The notes under the pieces are model-generated. The model was given only the letters and a program-made list of their open reading frames with translations. It was not told the origin of the DNA and did no database searches. Shown here one piece after another: positions 28,340 through 37,571 of a DNA stretch of 64,000 bases (the stretch's first letter is position 1; each line of letters begins with the position of its first letter). The position numbers and the translations under genes are program-made. The stretch spans positions 496,001 through 560,000 of the forward strand of contig NZ_JADKYR010000002.1 in assembly GCF_015354335.1 (NCBI RefSeq). Reading direction: 5' to 3'. The DNA comes from Methylophilus sp. 13 (GTDB lineage: Bacteria > Pseudomonadota > Gammaproteobacteria > Burkholderiales > Methylophilaceae).

Positions 28340-29168
28340 GATCCATTTTAGAGAGTATGGCTGCATAGCCTGCCTGATAATCGGCAAATAAAAACGGGTA
28401 ACCGGATTGCTGCAAAAACGGGTTGCGGATCCGTTTACCGCGCTGCAAGTCAGTGGTCGGGGTCACAGGCCCTGGCAGCTGCAGTTGCTGTGCCAGCCAT
28501 TGCAACACCTCATGTTGTGGCACTGGCGCACCATCTGTCAAAATAATATGCGCTGGCAACGGCAGTGCGTGTTCAATTTGGCGGTAAAAATGCACCACCG
28601 CACCGGCAACGTCCAACTCATGAATACGGTTGGTCCATTGGATATGTTGTGGCCAGCGCTCAGGGGTTTGCAGCAACTTGAGCAGGTAAAGCCGTTGCGG
28701 GCCGTAAATGCCAGACAAACGTAACGCAGTATGCGAGCAAGGCAAATCATCCAGCAATTGCTCGGCGGCTAGGATCGTCTGGCCATTTTCTTCAGCCGGC
28801 ATGGCAGGCGTATCATCATCAACCCACTGCCCTTGCTGCTCGCCATACACACTGGTACTCGAAATAAAAAACACATGCTTTAACGCGCGCTGATCCACAT
28901 TGGCCAGCACATGCCGCAAGCCATCGACATAAGTTTGCCGATAGCTCTGCCCTGCCACGGGCGCCAGGCAATACAGCAGGATTTCCGGGGCCTGGTCTGC
29001 CAGGGCAGACAGGCCATTTGCAGAGACGACATCCAGGTAGAGGGCGGCTGCGCCGTCAGGCACAGACTGCTGAGAGCGCCTGACGATTGTCAATGCATGA
29101 CCTTGGGCCAGGGTCGCCTGGGCAATCAGCTTGCCCAATGCACCACAGCCTATCTGCAAAACACGCAT
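28332..29168 (-). CDS. SDR-family NAD(P)-dependent epimerase/dehydratase-like protein
   Basis: A 278-residue Rossmann-fold protein with the dinucleotide motif at the N-terminus (QIGCGALGKLIAQ), a VFFISSTSVYGEQQG segment with the catalytic-type serine, and RLSGIYGPQRL. The usual YxxxK is not obvious, which fits the atypical YeeZ-like subgroup. Substrate unknown. It sits 9 nt downstream of the Nudix hydrolase and overlaps the transglycosylase start. Confidence 0.8.
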   Translation of the reverse strand: MRVLQIGCGALGKLIAQATLAQGHALTIVRRSQQSVPDGAAALYLDVVSANGLSALADQAPEILLYCLAPVAGQSYRQTYVDGLRHVLANVDQRALKHVFFISSTSVYGEQQGQWVDDDTPAMPAEENGQTILAAEQLLDDLPCSHTALRLSGIYGPQRLYLLKLLQTPERWPQHIQWTNRIHELDVAGAVVHFYRQIEHALPLPAHIILTDGAPVPQHEVLQWLAQQLQLPGPVTPTTDLQRGKRIRNPFLQQSGYPFLFADYQAGYAAILSKMDHV

Positions 29169-29177
29169 CGTGGCCCT

Positions 29178-29768
29178 TTACAGCGCCAGGCCAGGCAAAG
29201 GATGCTTGCGCAAGTAACGCTCGGCCATCAGCATGGCGGACATCGTCTTGCTATCGGTAATTTCACCGTCTTCAATCGCTTGCATAATGCGTTCAAACGG
29301 CCAGACCATCACATCCATCGCTTCGTCGATATCTCTGGCATGATCGCCCAGTGAGAGGTCTGTCGCCAGATAAATATGGATCACCTCATTGGAATAGCCG
29401 ATGCAAGGATGCTGTATCCCCAGCTTGATCCAGTTTTTGGCCGCATAACCGGTTTCTTCAAGCAACTCACGCTGGCCTGTGGTCAATACCGGCTCGCCTG
29501 CATCGATCTTGCCAGCGGGTAACTCTATAAACACCTGCTTGAGTGGATAGCGGAATTGGCGCTCTAGTACAACCTCACCTGACTGTGTCAGCGCCACAAT
29601 GGCGACGGCACCGGGATGGGTAACATACTCCCGACTACTTACCCGACCATTTGGCAAGCGTGCTTCATCGTAGCGGACGGTGAGCATTTTCCCCTGCGCC
29701 ATCACCGCACTGGAAACCGTTGTTTCAATTAAATGTGCATCCTCATTGAGTACTGTTGCTTCTGTCAT
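29178..29768 (-). CDS. Nudix hydrolase, ADP-ribose pyrophosphatase-like
   Basis: A 196-residue protein with a perfect Nudix box, GKIDAGEPVLTTGQRELLEE followed by TGY. The preceding strand ERQFRYPLKQVFIELPAGK is characteristic of the ADP-ribose/NudF group. It probably hydrolyses ADP-ribose or related nucleotide sugars. It is grouped with the downstream SDR gene. Confidence 0.9.
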   Translation of the reverse strand: MTEATVLNEDAHLIETTVSSAVMAQGKMLTVRYDEARLPNGRVSSREYVTHPGAVAIVALTQSGEVVLERQFRYPLKQVFIELPAGKIDAGEPVLTTGQRELLEETGYAAKNWIKLGIQHPCIGYSNEVIHIYLATDLSLGDHARDIDEAMDVMVWPFERIMQAIEDGEITDSKTMSAMLMAERYLRKHPLPGLAL

Positions 29769-29819
29769 ATTTCTCTTTACTGATTAACACTATTTTTATA
29801 TTCAAGGTTAATTGAATGC

Positions 29820-30656
29820 TTAACTGTTGAAGGTATTGCACTGATTAAGGTCGCCAGACTGCAAGCCTTGCTTGAACCAATATACCCGCTGTGCAGAACT
29901 GCCATGGGTGAAACTATCTGGCACCACATAGCCTTGCGCCTGCTTTTGCAAGGCATCATCGCCAATAGCCGTTGCCGCCTGCAGCGCTTCTTCCACATCG
30001 CCGGCTTCCAGCACATGATACTGTTGATCAGCATAATAGGCCCAGACACCCGCATAGCAATCCGCCTGTAGCTCTAGTTTGACCGAATAGGCATTGGATG
30101 CGGCCTCAGACCCGGCCTGTTGCCTGGCCTGTTGTACCTTGGCTGAAGTCCCCAGCAGATTTTGCACGTGGTGCCCCACCTCATGCGCAATCACATACGC
30201 CTGTGCGAAATCTCCAGGCGCTTTAAAGCGGTCTTGCAACTCCTGATAAAAACTCAAATCAATATAGACTTTTTGGTCTGCAGGGCAATAAAACGGCCCC
30301 ATGGCCGACTGCCCCTGACCACACGCAGTGCTGGTCATGCCACTAAACAATTGCAGATTTGGCGCCGTATATTGCCGTCTACTGGCGGAGAACTGTTGCT
30401 GCCAGATTTTCTCGGTACTCCACAGCACCTGAGAAACAAACTTCACCTTGGGGTCCTGGCTTTGCTCAGGAAGCTGCGGCGACTCGGCCACAGGTTGGGC
30501 TTGCTGCGCCAGATTTAACACCAGCTGGGGATCGACGCCAAAATACATGGCGACCAGCACCAGTGCAATGGTGCCTATGCCGATACTGCGCCCACCAAAG
30601 CCGCCACCGCGGCGGTCTTCAACATGCTGACTTTCTTCCAAATCGTCCAGGCGCAC
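29820..30656 (-). CDS. Neutral zinc metallopeptidase, YpfJ family
   Basis: A 278-residue protein with one N-terminal membrane helix (IGIGTIALVLVAMYFGV, ~25-41) after a short charged cytoplasmic tail, so the rest is periplasmic. The zinc-binding signature is HEVGHHVQNLLG with a downstream glutamate in ELQADCYAGVWAYYA. A substrate is not known. It lies divergent to ribE. Confidence 0.88.
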   Translation of the reverse strand: MRLDDLEESQHVEDRRGGGFGGRSIGIGTIALVLVAMYFGVDPQLVLNLAQQAQPVAESPQLPEQSQDPKVKFVSQVLWSTEKIWQQQFSASRRQYTAPNLQLFSGMTSTACGQGQSAMGPFYCPADQKVYIDLSFYQELQDRFKAPGDFAQAYVIAHEVGHHVQNLLGTSAKVQQARQQAGSEAASNAYSVKLELQADCYAGVWAYYADQQYHVLEAGDVEEALQAATAIGDDALQKQAQGYVVPDSFTHGSSAQRVYWFKQGLQSGDLNQCNTFNS

Positions 30657-30735
30657 AGAAACCCTCTATCCGTATGAATGAAAAATGTTGCGGGAATGTG
30701 ATTACTTTAGCATGCAGCACTGATAAAATCACACC

Positions 30736-31329
30736 ATGTTTACTGGGATTATTCAAACCGTCGGCAGGATTGCCGAAGTCGTTCCACATGGCGAAGATTG
30801 TGCATTACGCATAGAAGCGCCGTCTTTGGGCATGGAAGATGTGCAGTTGGGAGACAGCATCGCCGTCAACGGTGTCTGCCTCACCGTCACTGACTTTAAT
30901 TCACGCAGCTTTCAGGTCATGGTATCCAAAGTCACGCTAGAGGTCACCACCGGCCTAAGCCAACCTGGGCCTGTCAACCTGGAAAAAGCCATGCGACTGG
31001 CTGATCGTCTGGGCGGCCATCTGGTGACCGGGCATGTGGATGGTATAGGCAGCATCACGGCACTGGAGTCCGTCGGCGAATGCTGGCTACTCAAAGTGCG
31101 CGCGCCTCATGCCATCAGCAAATACATTGCCAAAAAAGGCTCACTCTGCGTGAATGGCATCAGCCTCACCGTCAATGAGATTCAGCAGGATGAGGTCAGT
31201 ATCAATTTGATCCCTCATACCATGCAACACACCATGATGCAGCATGCCAAAGCAGGCGACGCGGTGAACCTTGAAATTGACGTGATTGCGCGCTATGTCG
31301 AGCGGATGCAAGCTTGGGAGCAGGAATAA
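30736..31329 (+). CDS. ribE: Riboflavin synthase alpha chain
   Basis: Dismutates two 6,7-dimethyl-8-ribityllumazines to riboflavin. The 197 residues form two lumazine-binding repeats: MFTGIIQTVGRI with SIAVNGVCLTV, then GHLVTGHVDGIG with SLCVNGISLTVNE. The stop overlaps the ribBX start by one base (TAATG). No FMN riboswitch was recognised in the short leader. Confidence 0.96.
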   Translation: MFTGIIQTVGRIAEVVPHGEDCALRIEAPSLGMEDVQLGDSIAVNGVCLTVTDFNSRSFQVMVSKVTLEVTTGLSQPGPVNLEKAMRLADRLGGHLVTGHVDGIGSITALESVGECWLLKVRAPHAISKYIAKKGSLCVNGISLTVNEIQQDEVSINLIPHTMQHTMMQHAKAGDAVNLEIDVIARYVERMQAWEQE

Positions 31330-32435
31330 TGTCGGCGCAAATCAGTCCTATCGAGGCCATTATTGCCGATATCCGTGCTGGCAAAATGGTGATTCTGGTC
31401 GATGATGAACACCGTGAAAACGAAGGTGACTTTGTCATCGCTGCAGAATTTGTCACCGCTGAGCATATCAATTTTATGGCCAAATATGGCCGTGGCCTGA
31501 TCTGCCTGACGTTGACCGAACAGCGTTGCCGTCAATTAAACCTGCCCCCTATGGTGCAAAAAAATGGCACGCGCCTGGGCACCAACTTTACCGTCTCGAT
31601 TGAGGCCGCCGAAGGCGTCACCACGGGCATTTCGGCCGCAGACCGCGCCACCACCATCCGTGCCGCCATTGCCAAGCAGGCCAACGCAAGCAGCATTGTT
31701 AGCCCCGGGCATATTTTCCCATTATCGGCGATGAATGGCGGCGTGCTGGTACGCGCAGGCCATACCGAGGCAGGCTGCGATCTGGCGCAACTGGCAGGCT
31801 GTGAGCCCGCCAGCGTCATTTGCGAAATCCTCAAAGACGATGGCGAGATGGCAAGGTTACCAGACCTGATGCAGGTCGCCGCCGAGCACAATATCAAAAT
31901 CGGCACCATTGCCGACTTGATCCACTATCGTGCTGCACACGAAAGACTGATAGAACGTAGCGCAGAACGCGAAATAGAAACCGTGTTTGGCACGATGCGA
32001 CTTATCGCCTATCGCGACCACATTGCCCAAGAAACCCATTTGGTGCTGATCAAGGGCCAGCCCGAGCAAAGCGATGAAGTGCTGGTGCGGGTCCATGAGC
32101 CGCTGTCGATGATAGACCTGCTTGATAGCAGCCACCAATCACATAGCTGGAATCTGCTCCAGGCCATGCGTACCATCAGCACGGCCGCGTGCGGCGTCAT
32201 CGTACTCATCAACCATGATGAAGATGGCCTCGGCCTGACTGACCGTATTTTGCGGGCAGACCAAAAACTGGTCCTCAATCAGGAATTACGTAATTACGGT
32301 ATCGGCTCACAAATCTTGCTCGACCTTGGCGTGAAAAAAATGCGCCTGATGGCTGCCCCGCGCAAAATGCCGAGCATGGATGGCTTTGGTTTTGAAATTA
32401 CCGGATATTTGAGCGCTGAGGAAGCGCATGCATGA
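31329..32435 (+). CDS. RibBX: DHBP synthase with degenerate GTP cyclohydrolase II domain
   Basis: The N-terminal domain makes 3,4-dihydroxy-2-butanone 4-phosphate for riboflavin synthesis: DDEHRENEGDFVIAAE holds the metal and catalytic acids, and HTEAGCDLAQLAG and GVTTGISAADRA are intact. The C-terminal domain (~205-368) aligns with GTP cyclohydrolase II, but the zinc-site cysteines of RibA (C-x10-C-x-C) are absent; the equivalent stretch reads RVHEPLSMIDLLDS. It is therefore RibBX rather than RibBA, and cyclohydrolase activity must come from another gene. ATG at 31329 chosen; it overlaps the ribE stop. Confidence 0.93.
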   Translation: MSAQISPIEAIIADIRAGKMVILVDDEHRENEGDFVIAAEFVTAEHINFMAKYGRGLICLTLTEQRCRQLNLPPMVQKNGTRLGTNFTVSIEAAEGVTTGISAADRATTIRAAIAKQANASSIVSPGHIFPLSAMNGGVLVRAGHTEAGCDLAQLAGCEPASVICEILKDDGEMARLPDLMQVAAEHNIKIGTIADLIHYRAAHERLIERSAEREIETVFGTMRLIAYRDHIAQETHLVLIKGQPEQSDEVLVRVHEPLSMIDLLDSSHQSHSWNLLQAMRTISTAACGVIVLINHDEDGLGLTDRILRADQKLVLNQELRNYGIGSQILLDLGVKKMRLMAAPRKMPSMDGFGFEITGYLSAEEAHA

Positions 32436-32460
32436 AACGCAGCCATAAAGCCTATCCCCA

Positions 32461-33066
32461 ATGAGTGAGCAACTGACTTTGAATGACCAGACAAGCCGTC
32501 TGGACCTGACCGGCCAAATCCTGATTGCCATGCCAGCCATGCAGGACCCCTACTTCAGCAAAAGCGTGATCCTGATCTGCAATCATGATGAAGATGGCGC
32601 CATGGGCATGATCCTCAACCATCCCTTGCAACTGAATGTGGGCGACCTGTTTGAACAGCTGGAGATGGAGTGCCATGTTGCGCAACAACAGGCGCGCCCG
32701 GTGCATTTTGGCGGGCCGGTTCAGGTAGAGCGTGGCTTTGTCCTGCATGCGCCAGCCACTGAATTTAATACCACTATGGGCTTGTCCGATAGGCTGGCCA
32801 TGACCTCATCCAAGGATATCCTCGAAGCCGCCGCCCGTGATGAAGCGCCACAAGACATGTTTATTGCGCTCGGCTACACCGGCTGGGCAGCCGGTCAGCT
32901 GGAACAGGAAATCCAGGCCAACGCCTGGCTAACCCTGCCACTGGCTGATCACCACCAGCTGCACAAGTTGATTTTTAAATTACCCAGCGATGACAAGCTG
33001 TTCTGGGCCATGCAGCAATTAGGGGTGGACTTTGCCACCTTGTCCGAGGTTGCCGGGCATGCCTGA
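32461..33066 (+). CDS. UPF0301/AlgH-family protein YqgE
   Basis: A 201-residue cytosolic protein of the YqgE/AlgH family. Typical segments are GQILIAMPAMQDPYFSKSVI, NHDEDGAMGMILNHPL and FGGPVQVERGFVLH. The biochemical role is unsettled. It overlaps the ruvX start by 8 nt and begins the yqgE-ruvX-pyrRBC' cluster. Confidence 0.93.
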   Translation: MSEQLTLNDQTSRLDLTGQILIAMPAMQDPYFSKSVILICNHDEDGAMGMILNHPLQLNVGDLFEQLEMECHVAQQQARPVHFGGPVQVERGFVLHAPATEFNTTMGLSDRLAMTSSKDILEAAARDEAPQDMFIALGYTGWAAGQLEQEIQANAWLTLPLADHHQLHKLIFKLPSDDKLFWAMQQLGVDFATLSEVAGHA

Positions 33067-33562
33067 TGCAACCAGGCTTGGCAAACAGCCACTTAACCAA
33101 AGCCATTTACCGATCACCCAGCGTCGCTATCCCGATATCACCGGCACCCTGCTGGCGTTTGATTTTGGGGAAAAACGCATCGGGGTGGCCGTCGGTGACA
33201 CCCTGCTCAAACTGGCACATCCACTGCTGACCATAGAGGCTGAAGAAAACGCCGCCAAGTTCGCGCAAATTGAATCCTTGCTAAAAGAATGGCAACCGGC
33301 GCTGCTGGTGGTCGGCCTTCCCATGTCACTGGATGGCGAGGCGCATGCCATGACGGCCTTGGCGCAAAAGTTTGCCCAGCGTCTCGAGGGCCGCTTTAAC
33401 TTGCCGGTGGTGATGGTGGATGAACGCCTGTCGTCGGCGGAGGCCTCACAATCCCTGCGCGAAGCAGGCATTCGTGGCCGCGCGCAAAAGCAGATGCTGG
33501 ATCAAGTTGCCGCCCAAACTATATTACAATCTTATTTTGATGCTTATCACGCACGTAAGTAG
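33059..33562 (+). CDS. ruvX: RuvX/YqgF-type Holliday junction resolvase
   Basis: RNase H-fold nuclease implicated in pre-16S rRNA 5'-end maturation and possibly Holliday junction cleavage. Motifs: LAFDFGEKRIGVAVG (first catalytic Asp), VVGLPMSLDGEA, VVMVDERLSSAEA (Glu) and DQVAAQTILQSY (last Asp). The ATG at 33059 overlaps the yqgE end; the 30-residue N-terminal extension before the fold is a little long. Confidence 0.93.
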   Translation: MPDATRLGKQPLNQSHLPITQRRYPDITGTLLAFDFGEKRIGVAVGDTLLKLAHPLLTIEAEENAAKFAQIESLLKEWQPALLVVGLPMSLDGEAHAMTALAQKFAQRLEGRFNLPVVMVDERLSSAEASQSLREAGIRGRAQKQMLDQVAAQTILQSYFDAYHARK

Positions 33563-33574
33563 CACTGGATACTC

Positions 33575-34108
33575 ATGACTTTACCTGATCCCGAACAATT
33601 ACTTGATCATCTGTACGCTCAACTCAAACCGCGTATTCAGGCGGAAACGGCTCTGGTTGGCATTTATACGGGCGGCGTCTGGCTCATGCAAAAATTGTTG
33701 CAGCGCTTGCAGGCCGAGCTGGGGCAAGACATTGTGCATGGCAAGCTGGATGCAGCCATGTATCGCGATGATTATGCGCAACGTGGCCTCAAAACCGCTG
33801 CGCAGCCCGCGCAAATTCCGTTTGATGTAAACGGCAAGCACATCATCCTGATTGATGACATTTTTTATACCGGCCGCACCACACGTGCCGTCATGAATGA
33901 ATTATTTGATTATGGCCGTCCGGCTTCGGTGCAATTGGCGGTACTGATTAACCGTGGTGGCGCCCAACTACCGATCCGCCCCGATATGACTGGCGCCGAT
34001 CTGCCATTGCAGGCCAATCAATCGTTTGAACTGGCAATCAATACTCAGGGCAAACTGCACCTGAGCATTGCCACCTCGGCAGCGAATGGAGTGGATGCCA
34101 ATGTATAA
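33575..34108 (+). CDS. pyrR: PyrR-type bifunctional regulator/uracil phosphoribosyltransferase
   Basis: A 177-residue phosphoribosyltransferase with the PRPP loop [20 protein letters not shown] and [14 protein letters not shown]. In Gram-positive bacteria PyrR attenuates the pyr operon; in proteobacteria it may be mainly an enzyme, and I see no anti-terminator structure in the 12-nt leader. It overlaps pyrB by 8 nt. Confidence 0.93.
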   Translation: MTLPDPEQLLDHLYAQLKPRIQAETALVGIYTGGVWLMQKLLQRLQAELGQDIVHGKLDAAMYRDDYAQRGLKTAAQPAQIPFDVNGKHIILIDDIFYTGRTTRAVMNELFDYGRPASVQLAVLINRGGAQLPIRPDMTGADLPLQANQSFELAINTQGKLHLSIATSAANGVDANV

Positions 34109-35057
34109 CCCGCAACTCAACGCCCAGGGTCAGCTGCAACACTTGCTAAGCATCGAAGGTCTGCCCAAGCGCATTCTGACCGATATTCTGGACACCGCCG
34201 AAAACTTTGTTGGCGTTGCTGAACGCGAAGTGAAAAAAGTGCCGCTGCTGCGTGGCAAAACCGTCTGCAATATCTTTTTTGAAAATAGTACGCGTACGCG
34301 CACCACGTTTGAAATCGCCGCCAAACGCCTGTCGGCCGATGTGCTCAACCTCAATGTCAGCACCTCGTCACAATCCAAAGGCGAGACCATTCTTGATACG
34401 GTGAACAACCTGATTGCCATGCATGCGGATATGTTTGTGGTCCGTCACCAGCAAAGCGGTGCCGCGCATTTCATTGCGCAACACGTGCCGCCACACATCA
34501 GCGTGATCAATGCCGGCGATGGCCGCCATGCGCACCCGACCCAAGGCTTGCTGGATGTATTCACCATCCGCAAATACAAGCCAGAGATGCACAACCTGCG
34601 CGTGGCGATTGTGGGTGACGTCTTGCATTCGCGCGTCGCCCGCAGTGAAATCCATGCGCTGACCACGCTGGGCGTCCCAGAAATCCGCGTCATCGCACCG
34701 CGCACCCTGTTGCCTGCCGATGTGGAAAAGCTGGGCGTGCAAGTGTTCCACAATATGGAGCAAGGCCTCAAAGACGTAGACGTCGTCATGATGCTGCGCC
34801 TGCAAAACGAGCGCATGTCCGGCGCCTTGTTGCCCAGCTCACAGGAGTTTTTCCAGACCTTTGGTTTGACCCCTGAGCGCCTGGCACTGGCCAAGCCGGA
34901 TGCCATTGTGATGCACCCAGGCCCGATGAACCGGGGAGTAGAAATTGATTCGGCAGTGGCGGATGGCAAACAGTCCGTGATCCTGCCACAGGTCACGTAT
35001 GGGATTGCAGTACGCATGGCGGTGATGGCAATTCTTGGAGGAGGCAACGCCGCATGA
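34101..35057 (+). CDS. pyrB: Aspartate carbamoyltransferase catalytic chain
   Basis: Transfers the carbamoyl group to aspartate in pyrimidine synthesis. About 318 residues from the ATG at 34101 ([20 protein letters not shown]). The carbamoyl-phosphate site is [11 protein letters not shown], with STSSQSKGE and [12 protein letters not shown] as further hallmarks. No pyrI is present; instead a pseudo-dihydroorotase overlaps its end by 4 nt, the architecture in which the inactive DHOase is a structural partner. Confidence 0.95.
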   Translation: MYNPQLNAQGQLQHLLSIEGLPKRILTDILDTAENFVGVAEREVKKVPLLRGKTVCNIFFENSTRTRTTFEIAAKRLSADVLNLNVSTSSQSKGETILDTVNNLIAMHADMFVVRHQQSGAAHFIAQHVPPHISVINAGDGRHAHPTQGLLDVFTIRKYKPEMHNLRVAIVGDVLHSRVARSEIHALTTLGVPEIRVIAPRTLLPADVEKLGVQVFHNMEQGLKDVDVVMMLRLQNERMSGALLPSSQEFFQTFGLTPERLALAKPDAIVMHPGPMNRGVEIDSAVADGKQSVILPQVTYGIAVRMAVMAILGGGNAA

Positions 35058-36349
35058 ATATCCTGATTACACAGGGCCGCTTGATGGATGCCAGCCAGCA
35101 GCTGGATCAGGTGCAAGATCTTTATATCAGCGCAGGCAAGATTGTTGGCATGGGTGCAGCGCCCCAAGGTTTCCAACCAGACCAGACATTGGATGCCGAA
35201 GGCAAATGGGTGTTACCTGGCCTGGTGGATTTGTGTGCGCGCCTGCGGGAACCGGGCAGCGAATACAAAGCAACCTTACTAAGTGAGTTACGCGCCGCCA
35301 TGGCGGGTGGCGTCACCAGTCTGGCCTGCCCGCCAGATACCGACCCGGTACTGGACGAACCCGGCCTGGTCGAGATGCTCAAGCACAGAGCGAAATCACA
35401 TGCCCTCGCCCATGTGTATCCACTGGGCGCAGTCACACGGCAGCTTGAAGGCCATTTACTCACAGAAATGTTCGCCCTGACCACTGCCGGTTGTGTGGGC
35501 TTTTCACAGGCCGATACAGCGATTGTTGATACCCAGGTCCTGTGGCGGGCATTTGAATATGCCGCAACCTTCGGCTATACGCTATTCATGCGTGCCGAAG
35601 ATCCGTACCTGGCAAAAAACGGGGTCGCCCATGATGGCGAAGTCGCCTCCAGACTGGGGCTCAAAGGCATCCCGGCGGCGGCAGAAAGCATTGCGCTGCA
35701 AACCATGCTGCGGATCGCCCAGGCTACAGGCGCCAAATTGCATATCGCCCGGGTCTCCACGGCTGAATCGGTTGAATTGATCAGGCAAGCCAAACAGACT
35801 GGCATGGCAGTGACAGCTGATGTCAGCATCCAGCACCTGCACCTGACCGATATGGATATCGGCTTTTTTGACAGCATGGTACATCTGAAACCGCCTGTAC
35901 GCACCCAACGCGACCGTGACGCACTACGTGCTGGCTTGCTGGACGGTACGCTAGATGCAATTTGTTCGGATCATACGCCAGTCGATGATGACGCCAAAGC
36001 ATTACCGTTTGCCGAGTCGCACCCTGGTGCCTCAGCGCTTGAGCTCTTGCTGCCACTGACCTTGAAATGGTCTGCGCAGGCCAAACTGCCCCCCTTGCAA
36101 GCCCTGGCCAAAGTCACGCAAATCCCCGCGCGGATTCTAGGTGTTAATGCAGGCACTTTGCAAACGGGTGCCACGGCCGACGTGGTGATTTACGACCCGG
36201 AAATGGAATGGCGCGTAGATGGACGCGCCCTCCTCAGCCAGGGCAAGAATACGCCATTTGTGAATCACAGCCTGACCGGCAAGGTCACTGCCACCATTAC
36301 GCAGGGCAATCTGGTGTTTCAGCAGGAAACCGTGCAGCTTACAAGATGA
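35054..36349 (+). CDS. Inactive dihydroorotase homologue (PyrC')
   Basis: A 431-residue amidohydrolase-fold protein clearly related to class I dihydroorotase ([32 protein letters not shown]). The metal ligands are missing: the canonical Asp-x-His-x-His reads [10 protein letters not shown], the histidine before the acidic ED pair is Arg (FMRAEDPYL), and the His of the VST motif is Arg ([10 protein letters not shown]). It is most likely the non-catalytic partner of PyrB, as described for PyrC'/PyrX in Pseudomonas. An active pyrC should be elsewhere. Confidence 0.92.
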   Translation: MNILITQGRLMDASQQLDQVQDLYISAGKIVGMGAAPQGFQPDQTLDAEGKWVLPGLVDLCARLREPGSEYKATLLSELRAAMAGGVTSLACPPDTDPVLDEPGLVEMLKHRAKSHALAHVYPLGAVTRQLEGHLLTEMFALTTAGCVGFSQADTAIVDTQVLWRAFEYAATFGYTLFMRAEDPYLAKNGVAHDGEVASRLGLKGIPAAAESIALQTMLRIAQATGAKLHIARVSTAESVELIRQAKQTGMAVTADVSIQHLHLTDMDIGFFDSMVHLKPPVRTQRDRDALRAGLLDGTLDAICSDHTPVDDDAKALPFAESHPGASALELLLPLTLKWSAQAKLPPLQALAKVTQIPARILGVNAGTLQTGATADVVIYDPEMEWRVDGRALLSQGKNTPFVNHSLTGKVTATITQGNLVFQQETVQLTR

Positions 36350-36358
36350 GTGTTGCAT

Positions 36359-36384
36359 GCATGCCGGATGCCTGCCCGGCATGC
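36359..36384. terminator. Hairpin between convergent pyrC' and pilU
   Basis: GCATGCCGG and CCGGCATGC arms around an 8-nt loop in the 49-nt gap. It lacks a T-run, so it is a possible bidirectional terminator or 3'-end stabiliser. Confidence 0.5.
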
Positions 36385-36398
36385 CTGTTGAATAAAGT

Positions 36399-37562
36399 TT
36401 ACAAAATATCCAAGTCAGAAATTTTGCTGCGTTCCTGATTTTCCGGGTTGGCGACTTTGCTGTTGAGTTTAAATTTGAGTCGCAAGTCGTTGACCGAGTC
36501 GGCATTGCGCAAGGCGTCTTCGTAACTGATCTGGCTGGTTTCAAACAGGTCAAACAAGGCCTGATCAAAGGTCTGCATGCCAAGCTCTCGGGATTTGGCC
36601 ATGACTTCTTTAATGCCGTGTACATCACCTTTATAAATCAGGTCTGAAATCAGCGGTGAGTGCAGCAGGACTTCGACGGCAGCCACCCGGCCCGAGCCAT
36701 CCACTTTAGGAATCAACCGTTGTGAAGCAATACAGCGCAGGTTGAGCGATAAGTCCATCAGCAATTGCTGCCGGCGTTCTTCGGGGAAAAAGTTGATAAT
36801 GCGGTCCAGCGCCTGGTTGGTGCTGTTGGCGTGCAAGGTGGCCAGACACAAGTGGCCGGTTTCAGAAAAGGCAATCGCGTAATCCATGGTTTCACGGTCG
36901 CGGATTTCACCGATCATGATCACATCAGGTGCCTGACGTAGCGTGTTCTTGAGCGCGGCATGCCAGTTGTCCGTATCCACGCCCACTTCGCGCTGGGTGA
37001 CAATGCAGTTGCGGTGGCTATGCACAAACTCTACCGGGTCTTCAATGGTGATAATGTGGCCATAACTGCTTTCATTGCGGTGCCCCAGCATGGCGGCCAT
37101 TGAGGTCGACTTACCTGATCCCGTGCCGCCAACAAAAATAATCAGGCCGCGCTTTGCCATCACCACATCCTTGAGTACGGGCGGCAAGTTCAAATCATCA
37201 AATTTGGGGATATTGGTATTGATCACCCGAATCACCAGACCTACGGCACTGCGCTGCACAAAGGCATTGACGCGGAAACGGCCCACCGATGGCATGCTGA
37301 TCGCAAAATTGCACTCCATGGTTTCTTTAAACTCTTGCGCTTGCTTGTCATTCATGACAGTACGCGCAATTTCGGCCGTTTGCTGGGTACTCAAAGTTTG
37401 TGAGGTAATCGGTGTGAGCTTGCCATCAATCTTCATGGCCGGCGGAAAGCCTGCGGTAATAAACAAATCCGAGGCTTTACGCGTGACCATGAGCTTCAAC
37501 AGGTCATTAATAAATTTCTCGGTTTGCGCGTGATCGGCGCCGGTCTGCATGCTGCTATCCAT
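36399..37562 (-). CDS. pilU: Type IV pilus retraction ATPase PilU
   Basis: Hexameric secretion-type ATPase that assists PilT in pilus retraction. 387 residues with Walker A FVGGTGSGKSTSMAAML, an Asp box (ITIEDPVEFVHS), Walker B and the His box GHLCLATLHANSTNQA. It is longer than PilT, with an additional C-terminal tail, and lies 9 nt downstream of pilT. Confidence 0.94.
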   Translation of the reverse strand: MDSSMQTGADHAQTEKFINDLLKLMVTRKASDLFITAGFPPAMKIDGKLTPITSQTLSTQQTAEIARTVMNDKQAQEFKETMECNFAISMPSVGRFRVNAFVQRSAVGLVIRVINTNIPKFDDLNLPPVLKDVVMAKRGLIIFVGGTGSGKSTSMAAMLGHRNESSYGHIITIEDPVEFVHSHRNCIVTQREVGVDTDNWHAALKNTLRQAPDVIMIGEIRDRETMDYAIAFSETGHLCLATLHANSTNQALDRIINFFPEERRQQLLMDLSLNLRCIASQRLIPKVDGSGRVAAVEVLLHSPLISDLIYKGDVHGIKEVMAKSRELGMQTFDQALFDLFETSQISYEDALRNADSVNDLRLKFKLNSKVANPENQERSKISDLDIL

Positions 37563-37571
37563 CTTTAATAT

